DNA of 64,000 nucleotides from the NCBI GenBank assembly GCA_002256345.1, contig NKIY01000003.1:372001-436000 (forward strand), written 5' to 3'. Source of the stretch: Bradyrhizobiaceae bacterium PARB1. Lineage in GTDB: Bacteria; Pseudomonadota; Alphaproteobacteria; Rhizobiales; Xanthobacteraceae. The notes beneath the pieces are model-generated. The model saw only the letters and a program-made list of their open reading frames with translations, searched no databases and was not told where the DNA came from. Positions 16,975-25,089 of the stretch are shown here, piece after piece. A program made the translations under genes and the position numbers. Position 1 is the first letter of the stretch. The number at the start of each line of letters is the position of its first letter.

Positions 16975-17265
16975 ATGCAGACGATTCGGTTGGCGATTCT
17001 GGCAATGGGCATCAGCGCAGCCATGGCGGGCGCGGCCAAGGCCGACTGGGTGCCCCCGTTCAAGGGCAATGACACCGGCGGCATCATCTCCACCTCGCTG
17101 ATCAGCCAGACCGACATCCGTGCGCTCGCCATCGATCATTGTGCGCGTTACGGGAAGGTCGTGAAATTCCTCGGCAGCCAGAACGAATATGGCGGCTATG
17201 TCTCGTTCGCCTGCCGCTGGGTGCCCTATGGCGCAAACGAGCGCCCGCTGAGCGTCAAGTACTAA
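16975..17265 (+). CDS. small secreted hypothetical protein
   Basis: This is a 96-residue protein of unknown function. A signal peptide covers about residues 1-23 (MQTIRLAILAMGISAAMAGA, cleavage after A-K-A). The mature part of about 73 residues has two cysteines (in DHCARYGK and FACRWVP) that may pair. ATG 16975 was chosen for the ribosome site AAGGAGA 8 bases upstream; an in-frame ATG at 16948 lacks one. It is divergent from the 154-residue secreted protein gene. The mature sequence (VPPFKGNDTGGIIS...) matches nothing I can name. Confidence 0.75.
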   Translation: MQTIRLAILAMGISAAMAGAAKADWVPPFKGNDTGGIISTSLISQTDIRALAIDHCARYGKVVKFLGSQNEYGGYVSFACRWVPYGANERPLSVKY

Positions 17266-17360
17266 AAGTCCTGCAGCCGTAGGGTGCGCCCCATCCTGCA
17301 GACTGCGTCGATCGTCATCGACAAATACGCGATAACACAAAAGACATAATCCGATGCCGT

Positions 17361-17393
17361 TAGGATGGGTTGAGCAACAGCGAAACCCATCGT
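17361..17393. repeat. short 'gatgggtt' palindrome
   Basis: GATGGGTT (17364-17371) pairs with AACCCATC (17384-17391). It is the short form of the repeat seen at 47091-47190. It lies in the 241-bp gap between two genes for exported proteins. Confidence 0.6.
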
Positions 17394-17506
17394 GTCGTGC
17401 ATACGGCTGATGGATTTCGAGACGCTCCCGCCTTCGTTCTTTGAGCCCTGGCGGACAAGCGATCCATCCACCGCGTCATTTCACACACGACATCGGAGGC
17501 CTCTAC

Positions 17507-18031
17507 ATGATTCAGCGCGCAAGCCTGATCGCTCTCGCCCTCTTGTGCAGCGCTGCGCCAGCGCTCGCCGACAATGTTCAAATCCCGATCCGCAAAGCGG
17601 GCCTGTGGGAATTGACGACGCAGATCGCCGGCGTGTCGAAGACCGACACGCCGCCGATGACGATCCAGCAATGCACCGACGAGAGCGTCGACCGACAGAT
17701 GAACAGGATGTCGTCGGACACGATGAAGTGCACAAAGCAGGGCATGACGAAATCCGGCAGCAGCTATATCGCCGATAGCGTCTGCAGCGTCGGCGACGCC
17801 ACCGTAACCAGCCACTCCGAAGCCACCGGCGATTTCAATTCCGCCTATTCGATCAAGACCACGGCGAAGTCGAGCGGCGGCAACCTGCCGCCGGAGATGG
17901 TGACCACGATCCAGGCCAAGTGGCTCAGCGCCTGCAAGGCAGATCAGAAGCCCGGCGACATCCTGATGCCTGGCGGCATCAAGATGAACATTTCCGATCT
18001 GCAGAAGATGAAAGCCGGGCAACCGAAGTAG
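17507..18031 (+). CDS. DUF3617 domain-containing secreted protein
   Basis: This is a 174-residue exported protein of the DUF3617 type, function unknown. Seen: a signal peptide (MIQRASLIALALLCSAAPAL, cleavage near A-L-A-D), the characteristic G-L-W-E-L-T-T after residue 30, Q-Q-C-T-D in the middle, and paired cysteines (IQQCTDE, MKCTKQ, DSVCSVG, LSACKAD). ATG 17507 follows a CGGAGG ribosome site by 7 bases. A longer reading from 17441 is rejected for that reason. A strong hairpin terminator follows at 18044. Confidence 0.85.
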   Translation: MIQRASLIALALLCSAAPALADNVQIPIRKAGLWELTTQIAGVSKTDTPPMTIQQCTDESVDRQMNRMSSDTMKCTKQGMTKSGSSYIADSVCSVGDATVTSHSEATGDFNSAYSIKTTAKSSGGNLPPEMVTTIQAKWLSACKADQKPGDILMPGGIKMNISDLQKMKAGQPK

Positions 18032-18043
18032 GCGGTCGTCGAA

Positions 18044-18078
18044 CGCATGGCCGGGCTTCGCCCGGCCATGCGTCTTTC
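18044..18078 (+). terminator. hairpin terminator after DUF3617 gene
   Basis: A perfect 13-bp stem (18044-18056 CGCATGGCCGGGC with 18060-18072) has a 3-nt loop, followed by TCTTTC. The T-tract is imperfect, so termination is likely but not certain. The 'catggccgggc' core is also part of the repeat at 19363-19454. Confidence 0.7.
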
Positions 18079-18258
18079 AGTTTTCGTGGCCAAGGATAGA
18101 TTCGCGGGCCTTTGCCGTGCCGTAGCGGCTTCGGCCGCGCTGGCGGTCAAGCCCGCGGATGACATCGGAGGATGCGGCTTCCGCATATTTCACCTCCCCG
18201 CTTTCCCCGCTATAGATGATGGCAATCATCCAACAAGGAACGTTCGGGGAAGTGACGC

Positions 18259-19065
18259 ATGACTGAATTCACCGCATTGATGGCCGGCATGATCCGGTCC
18301 GGCGAGGGCTGGTCCGTCAACGTGAGCGGCGACTGGTTGCAGGGCCGCACGGTCTATGGCGGGCTTGCAGCGGCACTGTGCATGCAGGCCGCACTGAATG
18401 AATTCGGTGGATCCGAAGCGACAGGTTTGCCGCCGCTGCGCTCGGCGCAGATCGCCTTTATCGGGCCGGCTGCCGGACCGTTGCAACTCACAGCCAGCGT
18501 GCTGCGCAAGGGTAAATCCACGCTGTTCGCCAGTGTCGATCTCGTCGGCGAGGCCGGCCTCGCGACGCGCGCGATGTTCTGTTTCGGCGCGGCACGGGAG
18601 TCGGCCTTCAGGCATGTGGCGATCGGCACGCCCGAGCTGAAGGATCCCGAAAGCTGCCCGAACTTCTTCCGTACCGCACCGGAGGGCATGAGCTTCGTGC
18701 AACATTTCGAAGGACGTTTCGCTTCGGGCTCGCCGCCCTTCAGCGGCAGCGAGGATCCGCAGATGTCGCTGTGGCTGCGGCATCGCGAGGCCGGCATCGC
18801 CCCGTCGCTGGTGGCGTTGCTGGCACTCGCCGATGCACCGCCACCGGCGGCGTCTGCGCGCTCGACGGCGCCGTCGCCCCTGTCCACGATGACATGGTCC
18901 ATCGACATGCTGACGGACGAAATCACGACCGATGACGGTTGGTGGCTAATCCACAATCGGGCCGAGCAGATCGCGGGCGGCTATTCGAGCCAGGCGATGA
19001 CGCTGTGGAATCGCAAGGGCACGCCAATCATGGCGAGTCGGCAGAATGTAGCTGTGTTCGGGTGA
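18259..19065 (+). CDS. thioesterase family protein (double hot-dog, TesB-like)
   Basis: This is a 268-residue protein with two hot-dog halves, as in the acyl-CoA thioesterase/TesB-like group that hydrolyses acyl-CoA. Seen: the N-terminal GRTVYGGLAAALCMQAAL helix (the usual G-G-x-x-A segment), RSAQIAFIGPAAGPLQ, and a C-terminal half ending with WWLIHNRAEQIAGGYSSQAMTLW, which matches the final strand and catalytic Gln/Asp neighbourhood of TesB-like proteins. There is no signal peptide. The substrate chain length is unknown. The gene stands alone and is convergent with the tautomerase gene. Confidence 0.82.
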   Translation: MTEFTALMAGMIRSGEGWSVNVSGDWLQGRTVYGGLAAALCMQAALNEFGGSEATGLPPLRSAQIAFIGPAAGPLQLTASVLRKGKSTLFASVDLVGEAGLATRAMFCFGAARESAFRHVAIGTPELKDPESCPNFFRTAPEGMSFVQHFEGRFASGSPPFSGSEDPQMSLWLRHREAGIAPSLVALLALADAPPPAASARSTAPSPLSTMTWSIDMLTDEITTDDGWWLIHNRAEQIAGGYSSQAMTLWNRKGTPIMASRQNVAVFG

Positions 19066-19073
19066 TGTTTGCT

Positions 19074-19101
19074 TTCCCTCTCCCGCAAGCGGGAGAGGGA
19101 A
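19074..19101. repeat. perfect 13-bp hairpin between convergent genes
   Basis: TTCCCTCTCCCGC (19074-19086) pairs exactly with 19089-19101 across a 2-nt loop. It follows the thioesterase stop by 8 bp and precedes the tautomerase stop by 30 bp. There is no T-run on either strand, so it could protect transcript ends rather than terminate. Confidence 0.75.
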
Positions 19102-19131
19102 TAAACGGCTTCGCCGCTTTGATAATACAAC

Positions 19132-19335
19132 TTACTTCTTGGCCGCCGCGGCGCGTTCCACGAAGGTCTTGCCACCCTTCATCTTGTTATGCAGCGGCGC
19201 TTCGTTGATCTGGACCGTCACGACTTCGGCATCGACGCCGAGGTTCTTCACCAGCGCCTGGGTGATGTCGAGCATCATGCCCTTCTTCTGTTCGTCGGTA
19301 CGGCCGGCGGCCATGTTCACGGTAACCTCAGGCAT
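19132..19335 (-). CDS. 4-oxalocrotonate tautomerase family protein
   Basis: This is a 67-residue tautomerase-superfamily subunit. After Met removal the N-terminal Pro (M-P-E-V-T-V-N) is the catalytic base. The helix with GRTDEQKKGMMLDITQALV and the VQINEAPLHN stretch are typical. ATG 19335 has a GGGAG ribosome site 7 bases upstream and gives the required Pro-1; a longer reading from 19389 would bury it and is rejected. It lies downstream of hisS on the same strand, separated by a large inverted repeat. The physiological substrate is unknown. Confidence 0.9.
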   Translation of the reverse strand: MPEVTVNMAAGRTDEQKKGMMLDITQALVKNLGVDAEVVTVQINEAPLHNKMKGGKTFVERAAAAKK

Positions 19336-19362
19336 TGGTAGCTCCCTTTTTGATTTGCCTCT

Positions 19363-19454
19363 CGTCATGGCCGGGCTTGTCCCGGCCATTTACGTCTTCT
19401 GTATCGAATGCATCCAACAAGACGTGGATGCCCGGGACAAGCCCGGGCATGACG
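19363..19454. repeat. large inverted repeat between hisS and tautomerase gene
   Basis: The left arm at 19363-19385 (CGTCATGGCCGGGCTTGTCC and three more bases) pairs with the right arm at 19432-19454 over 23 bp with one mismatch. The left arm itself contains a smaller hairpin (GGCCGGG..CCCGGCC). It begins 9 bp past the hisS stop on the minus strand. It may define the hisS transcript end. Confidence 0.8.
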
Positions 19455-19462
19455 GTTGATGG

Positions 19463-20959
19463 TTATGCACTCCAGCTCACGCCATGCTTGGCCAGCAAGG
19501 TCTGCACGGCGCTCACCAGATCGCTCTCCGCGATCTCGATCTGCGCCGCGGCCTGCTTCGCGAGATATTCCTCGCGGTCCTTGATCTCGGTGAGACCCGC
19601 CCCCGCGATCAGGTCCTTGATCAGCAGCTTGCCGCCAGCTTTCTCGTCCGAGCCCTGGATGATGGCGAGCGGCGAATTGCGCTTGTCGGCATATTTCATC
19701 TGCTGGCCGAGCGCATGTTTGGGGTTGCCGAGATAGAGTTCGGCACGGATGCCGGCATTGCGCAGCTTGGCGACCATCGCCTGATAATCCGCGATCTCGC
19801 CGCCGAACACCGTGACGACAACGGGGCCGGCCTGCGGCTTCGTATCGATCTTGCCGAGCAGCGTCAGTGCTGCCTGCAGGCGCGACACGCCGATGGAGAA
19901 GCCGGTGGCCGGCACGAGCTCACCGCGGAAGCGCGACACGAGGCCGTCGTAACGACCGCCACCGCCGACCGAGCCGAAGCGGACCGGACGCCCCTTTTCG
20001 TCCTTGGTCTCGAGCGTGAGCTCAACTTCGTAGACGGGACCAGTGTAGTATTCGAGGCCGCGCACGACGGACGGATCGATCTTGATGCGATCCTCGCCAT
20101 AGCCGGCCGCAGTGATCAGCTTGGCGATCTCGTCGAGTTCGGCGCGGCCCTGCTTGTAGGCCTCGGAGCTGTTGAGCTTGTCAGTTGCTTTGCTCCCGGC
20201 ATCGAGACTGCGCAGCACGGTCTCGGAATCGTCCGGCGAAAGTCCGGCGCCCTTGGTGAAGTCACCCTTGCCTTCCTCGCCACCATCCCAGCGGCCGGGG
20301 CCGAGCAGCTTCTTGATCTCGCCTTCCGGAAACTTGTCCATCTTGTCGATGGCACGCAGCACCGTCAGCCGCTTGCCGGCATTGTCGTCGCCGCCGAGGC
20401 CGATGCTCTCCATCACACCATCGAGCACCTTGCGATTGTTGACGCGCACCACATAGCTGCCGCGCGGAATGCCGAGCGCTTCCATCGTGTCGGCCGCCAT
20501 CATGCACATCTCGGCATCGGCAGCGGGCGAACCGGAGCCCACCGTGTCGGCGTCGAACTGCATGAACTGACGGAAGCGGCCGGGGCCGGGCTTCTCGTTG
20601 CGATAGACGTAACCGGCGCGATAGCTGCGATAGGGTTTTGGCAGCGCGTCCCAGTGTTCGGCGACATAACGCGCGAGCGGCGCCGTCAGATCGTAGCGCA
20701 GCGAGATCCACTGCTCGTCATCGTCCTGGAACGAGAACACGCCCTCGTTCGGCCGATCCTGATCGGGCAGGAACTTGCCGAGCGCGTCGGTGAATTCCAT
20801 GGTCGGCGTCTCGACCGGCTCGAAGCCGTAGCGCTCATAGACCTCGCGGATGGTGTCGGTCATGCGGCGCGTGGCGGCGAGATCCGCCGGGCCACGGTCG
20901 CCGAGGCCGCGCGGCAGGCGCGCACGCAATTTTTGCGGTTTTTTGGGTTTGTCGGTCAT
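19463..20959 (-). CDS. hisS: histidine-tRNA ligase
   Basis: HisRS charges tRNA-His. It is a class II synthetase of 498 residues, the long alphaproteobacterial form. Seen: [20 protein letters not shown] at the start; motif 2 around [24 protein letters not shown] split by [12 protein letters not shown]; the histidine-binding region [17 protein letters not shown]; motif 3 [13 protein letters not shown]; and a C-terminal anticodon-binding domain with [23 protein letters not shown] 20959 gives a Lys-rich start; the longer reading from 21043 overlaps the next gene's leader. A HisZ paralogue lies at 61133-62260. Confidence 0.95.
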   Translation of the reverse strand: MTDKPKKPQKLRARLPRGLGDRGPADLAATRRMTDTIREVYERYGFEPVETPTMEFTDALGKFLPDQDRPNEGVFSFQDDDEQWISLRYDLTAPLARYVAEHWDALPKPYRSYRAGYVYRNEKPGPGRFRQFMQFDADTVGSGSPAADAEMCMMAADTMEALGIPRGSYVVRVNNRKVLDGVMESIGLGGDDNAGKRLTVLRAIDKMDKFPEGEIKKLLGPGRWDGGEEGKGDFTKGAGLSPDDSETVLRSLDAGSKATDKLNSSEAYKQGRAELDEIAKLITAAGYGEDRIKIDPSVVRGLEYYTGPVYEVELTLETKDEKGRPVRFGSVGGGGRYDGLVSRFRGELVPATGFSIGVSRLQAALTLLGKIDTKPQAGPVVVTVFGGEIADYQAMVAKLRNAGIRAELYLGNPKHALGQQMKYADKRNSPLAIIQGSDEKAGGKLLIKDLIAGAGLTEIKDREEYLAKQAAAQIEIAESDLVSAVQTLLAKHGVSWSA

Positions 20960-21061
20960 GGCGGCGTGGTACCAGCGCGGGCCGGAACCGGCAAGGAGCG
21001 GCGCGCGGCGGAACCATCCCTTTTGGTGCCCGTTCCATTTCAAAAGGGAACGAGGCCTTCC

Positions 21062-21649
21062 ATGCCACCGCTCGTCAGCGCACTTGCCCGCACCGGTCTG
21101 GCGCTCAAGCTCGACCAGGTCAAACGCGCCACATCATCCTATCTCCGCGATCGCGGCGAGCAGGGCACCGGTATCGCAGTCGCCTATGCGACCGCAGCCG
21201 GCCTGTATGCGGCTGCCGGGATTTTCCTGATCGCCACGCTGCTGGTGGGGGCTGCCGCACTGTTTCGCTGGATCGAGATGACATACGGCCTGTTTCCGGC
21301 CTTCGGCGCCACCGGCGGGCTGTTGCTGCTGCTTGCCATCGTCTTTGCCGTGCTGGCCGCCGCGCGTGTGAAGCGGCCGGCCCGGCAATTTCCCAGCCTG
21401 AGCAGCCGGTTGCGCGTCGCAGTGAATGCCACGCCGCCGCGGTCGGTATCAGGTGCTGCGCCGCGCCCGAGCCAGCCGCCGGCCTTCAGGCCAAGCCAGC
21501 CGCCCCGCCCGGTCACCCTGGACAGCAGCAACGGGCCGCTCAAGGCCGGCCTCGTGCTGGCGGCGACGCTGGCCGGCTGGGCGCTGGCCCGTCGGCACAG
21601 CCTCGCGAAAGGCGCCGCTCCGCGGACGCCGGCCAAAGCGAAGGCCTGA
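21062..21649 (+). CDS. phage holin-like membrane protein (DUF1469-like)
   Basis: This is a 195-residue membrane protein, divergent from hisS. Seen: a short N-terminal amphipathic region ([17 protein letters not shown]), two adjacent long hydrophobic helices (about 40-70 and 78-103) ending in A-A-A-R-V-K-R, a Pro/Ser-rich linker ([14 protein letters not shown]) and a third short hydrophobic stretch near residue 170 before a Lys/Ala-rich tail. The twin-helix pattern matches the DUF1469 'putative holin' superfamily, usually chromosomal and not linked to phage. No phage gene is nearby. The function is unknown. Confidence 0.72.
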   Translation: MPPLVSALARTGLALKLDQVKRATSSYLRDRGEQGTGIAVAYATAAGLYAAAGIFLIATLLVGAAALFRWIEMTYGLFPAFGATGGLLLLLAIVFAVLAAARVKRPARQFPSLSSRLRVAVNATPPRSVSGAAPRPSQPPAFRPSQPPRPVTLDSSNGPLKAGLVLAATLAGWALARRHSLAKGAAPRTPAKAKA

Positions 21650-21809
21650 GGCGAGCCGGGCCCTGACCGGGCCAAAAGCACCGGTGGGCATCGCATCGCG
21701 GGCGCATTTCCGAATCAGCAATGATGATAAGCTTGCGCGCATTGCAGCGGCGGGCGGCAACTTGCCCTGCCGCAACGACAATTTGGCTTCCAGGGTGCCC
21801 GCGCGCGTC

Positions 21810-23279
21810 ATGATTCGCATCTCTACGATATTTGTCGGCATCTGCATGACGTTGATCGCGGCCTCGCTCGGCGCGGTGCTCCATCTGGTGGCGAAGATTC
21901 CCGGCCAGGAAGCAGCGATCGTCAGCCTCGCCGCGCTGACCATCATGATCCTCTACAATGCGGTGTCGCTGCGCATCAAAGATCGCGCCGAAGCCTCGGG
22001 CCAGATTTCCGATCTCTCCCGCGGCACCACCGATCTCGCCCGCCAGGTCGCCGAATATGGCCGCCGGCTCGCCGCGCTCGAAGCCAAACTGACTGCGTCG
22101 AATACGGCCCATCAGGATCGCATCCATGGCGTGATGGGCGAGATCGGCGAACTCGGTACCATGATGAGACAGCTCGCCAGTTCGGTCGCCGCCCATGACG
22201 ACATGCTGGCCGCGATCCCGCCCGCACCTGAGCCTATGCCGACAGCCATCGCGCCGCCCGCTCCTCCCGTGAAGGTCGCGAGCGCCGTTCCGGAGATGCC
22301 GCTCGCGGTCGACGTCGCCGAAGACACCGTAACGCCTGCAGCCGCGCCGGTGGCAATCGTGCCGTCGCAGAACAACGCGCAATTCATCAACACCATCCGC
22401 CGCGCCATCAACGAGAACCGTATCGATATCTATCTGCAGCCCGTGGTGACGCTGCCGCAGCGCAAGGTGCGCTTCTATGAAGCGATCTCGCGTCTGCGCG
22501 ACGACAAGGATCAGATCATCGTCGCCGACGATTTCATCGGTCCCGCGGAGGATGCGGGCTTCATGCAGGAAATCGACCACAGCGTACTCCTGCGCAGCAT
22601 GCAGGTGCTGCGCCGCCTGATGGTGCGCAACAAGGATGTGGGCGTGTTCTGCAATGTGGCGAAGTCCACGCTGTCGGACCCGACGGCCTTCGCCCAATTC
22701 ATCGATTTCCTCGACGCCAATCGCGCGCTGGCGCCGTCTTTCGTGCTCGAATTCAAGCAGAGCACCTTCCGGCAGCTCGGCCCGGTGGAGAGCGAGCATC
22801 TCGCCGCCCTTGCCCAGCGCGGCTATCGCTTCTCCATCGATCATGTGACCGACTTGCGCATCGAGCCGCGCGAACTCGCGGACCGCGGCGTGCGCTTCAT
22901 CAAGGTCCCCGCGGCGCTGCTGCTCGACCCGAAGCAGGCCTCGCTCTCCGACATCCATGCCGCCGACCTGTCCGACCTGCTCGGCCGCTTCGGCATCGAC
23001 CTGATCGCGGACCGGATCGAGGGCGAGCGCGCGGTGGTCGATCTGCTCGATTTCGACGTTCGCTTCGGCCAGGGCTTCCTGTTCGCCGCGCCGCGGCCGT
23101 TGCGCCCGGAAACCCCGGCTGCTAACGGAGCCGCGGCAACTCCAGCCAGCACTCCATCCAACAAGGCTCCAACCGGAACCGTGAGCCCGGCACGGTCGGC
23201 CAGCATCGCCCCGCGGGGCGAACCGCCACGCAACAGCGGCCTTGCTGCCCTCGCCCGCCGCGCCACCGGTCCGAACTGA
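21810..23279 (+). CDS. membrane-anchored degenerate EAL-domain protein
   Basis: This is a 489-residue protein. Seen: two N-terminal helices (about 1-25 and 32-50), a coiled-coil-like stretch (about 60-120), a Pro/Ala-rich linker (130-180), an EAL-like domain (about 190-430) and a disordered tail. EAL domains hydrolyse cyclic-di-GMP, but the active site is poor here. The signature reads Y-E-A-I-S-R and the DDFG motif is replaced by F-S-I-D-H-V-T. It is therefore probably a c-di-GMP binder or scaffold, not an enzyme. ATG 21810 starts the first helix; the upstream frame is Arg-rich and unlikely. The HAD gene follows 15 bp later. Confidence 0.82.
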   Translation: MIRISTIFVGICMTLIAASLGAVLHLVAKIPGQEAAIVSLAALTIMILYNAVSLRIKDRAEASGQISDLSRGTTDLARQVAEYGRRLAALEAKLTASNTAHQDRIHGVMGEIGELGTMMRQLASSVAAHDDMLAAIPPAPEPMPTAIAPPAPPVKVASAVPEMPLAVDVAEDTVTPAAAPVAIVPSQNNAQFINTIRRAINENRIDIYLQPVVTLPQRKVRFYEAISRLRDDKDQIIVADDFIGPAEDAGFMQEIDHSVLLRSMQVLRRLMVRNKDVGVFCNVAKSTLSDPTAFAQFIDFLDANRALAPSFVLEFKQSTFRQLGPVESEHLAALAQRGYRFSIDHVTDLRIEPRELADRGVRFIKVPAALLLDPKQASLSDIHAADLSDLLGRFGIDLIADRIEGERAVVDLLDFDVRFGQGFLFAAPRPLRPETPAANGAAATPASTPSNKAPTGTVSPARSASIAPRGEPPRNSGLAALARRATGPN

Positions 23280-23294
23280 TCGGCATCTGATCTC

Positions 23295-24149
23295 ATGACC
23301 ACACTGCGTTTCGCCGAGCGTCTGCGCGACCTCACCTCGCATGTCGATGTCGTTCTCAGCGACATCTGGGGCGTCGTTCATAACGGTCTGGAGTCGTTTC
23401 CGGACGCCTGCGCGGCGCTGCATACGTTTCGTCAGAGTGGCGGCACGGTGGTGCTGATCACCAATGCACCCCGTCCGGCGGATTCGGTGCAGCGTCAGCT
23501 CCGCAAGCTGCACGTGCCCGACGATTGCTACGACGCCATCGTCTCGTCCGGCGACCTGACCCGCCATTTCGTCGCCGAGCGGCCGGGCCAGGCGATGCAT
23601 CTGATCGGCCCCGATCGCGACTCATCGATCCATCGCGGGCTGGACACGCGCCTCGTGCCGCTGATGGAGAGCGACTACATCGTCTGCAGCGGCCTGTTCG
23701 ACGACGAGACCGAGACCGCCGAAGACTATCGCGACATGATGAGCCAGGCGCTGTCGCGCAAGCTCACCATGGTCTGCGCCAATCCGGACATTATCGTCGA
23801 GCGCGGCGACCGCCTGATCTATTGCGCCGGCGCCGTGGCCGAGCTCTATCGCGAGATGGGCGGCGAGGTGATCTTCTACGGCAAGCCGCACCAGCCGATC
23901 TATGACCGGGCGATGGCGCTGGCGAAGGCAAAGCGCGGCAAGGACACGCCGCTGGAGCGCGTGCTCGCCATCGGCGACAGCGTGCGCACCGATCTCGCTG
24001 GCGCGCATGGCTATGGCATCGACCTGCTGTTCGTCACCCGCGGCATCCATGCCGGGGATTTCGATGGCGTTGAGCAGCTGAATGCCGCTGAGGTGAAGGA
24101 GCTGTTCGGGCATCCGCCGAAGGCGCTGATGCGTGAATTGAAGTGGTGA
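23295..24149 (+). CDS. HAD-superfamily hydrolase, TIGR01459 (NagD-like) type
   Basis: This is a 284-residue class IIA HAD protein. Seen: motif I VVLSDIWGVVHNG with nucleophile Asp23; motif II LITNAPRP; a NagD-like cap; Lys in YGKPHQPIYDRA; and motif IV IGDSVRTDLAGAHGYGID. The second acidic residue of motif I (D-x-D) is Trp (D-I-W). This is, as I recall, normal for the TIGR01459 family, and it leaves phosphatase activity in doubt. It follows the EAL gene by 15 bp and is probably co-transcribed with it. The substrate is unknown. Confidence 0.88.
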   Translation: MTTLRFAERLRDLTSHVDVVLSDIWGVVHNGLESFPDACAALHTFRQSGGTVVLITNAPRPADSVQRQLRKLHVPDDCYDAIVSSGDLTRHFVAERPGQAMHLIGPDRDSSIHRGLDTRLVPLMESDYIVCSGLFDDETETAEDYRDMMSQALSRKLTMVCANPDIIVERGDRLIYCAGAVAELYREMGGEVIFYGKPHQPIYDRAMALAKAKRGKDTPLERVLAIGDSVRTDLAGAHGYGIDLLFVTRGIHAGDFDGVEQLNAAEVKELFGHPPKALMRELKW

Positions 24150-24392
24150 ACTGTCGTCCCGGCGAAAGTCGGGACCTCTTCTCCCTCCCCCAAGCCGCGC
24201 AGCGGCGCCGCGGGGAGGGTGGATCGAACGCCTTGGCGAAGCGGAGCTTCGCTTGGGCGTTCGAGACGGGTGGGGTCTATCCCCGCGAAAGAACGTCACG
24301 TGGGGCGCCCCACCCCGGCCCTCCCCACTGCGCGTGGCTGTGCCACGCTTGAGGGAGGGAGCACATCTGTCCCGGCGTTCGACAGGATGCCA
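24150..24392. repeat. complex GC-rich intergenic repeat region
   Basis: The gap between the HAD gene and cheY spans 306 bp and carries no gene. Seen: GTCCCGGCGAAAGTCGGGAC at 24154-24173; CCCTCCCC near 24183 matched by GGGGAGGG near 24212; AAGCGGAGCTTCGCTT around 24238; and GGGGCGCCCCACCCC near 24303. The mix of 'gagggtggatcgaacgc' and 'ggggcgccccaccccggccctcccc' looks like a dispersed repeat of this clade. A forward open reading of about 90 codons in it is low-complexity and rejected. Confidence 0.6.
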
Positions 24393-24427
24393 CAAACGCA
24401 AAATGCCCGGCACGAGGCCGGGCATTC
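24393..24427 (-). terminator. terminator downstream of cheY-like gene
   Basis: Reading the minus strand, AATGCCCGGC (24426-24417) pairs with GCCGGGCATT (24411-24402) around a 5-nt loop, followed by TTGCGTTTG. It lies 30 bp after the response-regulator stop. Confidence 0.75.
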
Positions 24428-24455
24428 GTAAAACTCTCGCGACTGAAACCAGTCC

Positions 24456-24851
24456 TTATGCCGGCACGGCGTCCGGGAACACGGCTTCGATCTTGGTCTT
24501 CAGCGTCGCCGCGTTGAACGGCTTGACGATGTAGTTGTTCACGCCGGCCTTCTTGGCGGCGATCACGTTCTCGGTCTTGGATTCCGCCGTGATCATGATG
24601 AACGGGGTCTGCGACAGGTTGGGATCGGCGCGAACTTCCTTGAGCAGGTCGTAGCCGGTCATCGGCTCCATGTTCCAGTCGGAGATCACGAGGCCGTATT
24701 TCTTGGTGCGCATCTTCTCGAGGGCCATCGAACCGTCGCTGGCGTCGTCGATATGTTCGAATCCGAGCTGCTTCAGAAGATTGCGAATGATGCGGATCAT
24801 GGTGTTGTAGTCGTCCACCACCAGCACCGACATCGACAAATCAACCGCCAT
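24456..24851 (-). CDS. single-domain CheY-like response regulator
   Basis: This is a 131-residue stand-alone receiver. Seen: acidic pair Asp13-Asp14 (VVDDYNTMIRIIRNLL), phospho-acceptor Asp58 in VISDWNMEPMTG, Thr88 (MITAES) and Lys110 (NYIVKPF), so all switch residues are present. The MIRIIRNLLKQLGF helix and the DWNMEPMTG loop closely resemble chemotaxis CheY. No kinase or other chemotaxis gene is in the window, so its partner is elsewhere. A GGTTAA-N8-TTAACC palindrome lies 90 bp upstream, and a terminator follows. It is a monocistronic unit divergent from ribF. Confidence 0.92.
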   Translation of the reverse strand: MAVDLSMSVLVVDDYNTMIRIIRNLLKQLGFEHIDDASDGSMALEKMRTKKYGLVISDWNMEPMTGYDLLKEVRADPNLSQTPFIMITAESKTENVIAAKKAGVNNYIVKPFNAATLKTKIEAVFPDAVPA

Positions 24852-24940
24852 CTTCAGTCCCCCTCAGGCACGATACGCGCATCGCAAATAGTGACGTTTG
24901 CCGGGCGGCAAACCGATGTAGCTTGAGATTTAGCAGCGCC

Positions 24941-24960
24941 GGTTAAATTTCCCGTTAACC
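24941..24960. promoter_or_regulatory. GGTTAA-N8-TTAACC palindrome between cheY and ribF
   Basis: GGTTAA (24941-24946) and TTAACC (24955-24960) are perfect complements separated by 8 bases. They lie 90 bp upstream of the CheY-like start and 130 bp upstream of ribF. Each half resembles the TTAACC half-site of CtrA, but the spacing is 8, not 7. It is a plausible regulator site of uncertain owner. Confidence 0.35.
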
Positions 24961-25089
24961 GGAAGCCGGCGGCAAATCTGTCAAATTAGAGTGGAACGCT
25001 CCTGCAGGGACGAGCTTGCGCTCGGCTTGACTGGACGCCGCCCCCGCGCCACGGTCCGCACAGATCGAAAACCATCAACGAATCCAATC

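Noticed and set aside
21062-21649. Holin-like gene as a prophage remnant.
   Set aside because: No phage structural, lysis or integrase gene is near; DUF1469-type proteins are commonly chromosomal.
21540-23600. Minus-strand open frame of 686 codons opposite the EAL gene.
   Set aside because: His/Arg/Gly-rich antisense translation with no domain; the plus-strand genes have coherent domains and starts.
24143-24534. Short forward open frames in the repeat block before cheY.
   Set aside because: They are read-through of GC-rich repeats, overlap the terminator and the 3' end of cheY, and have low-complexity translations.
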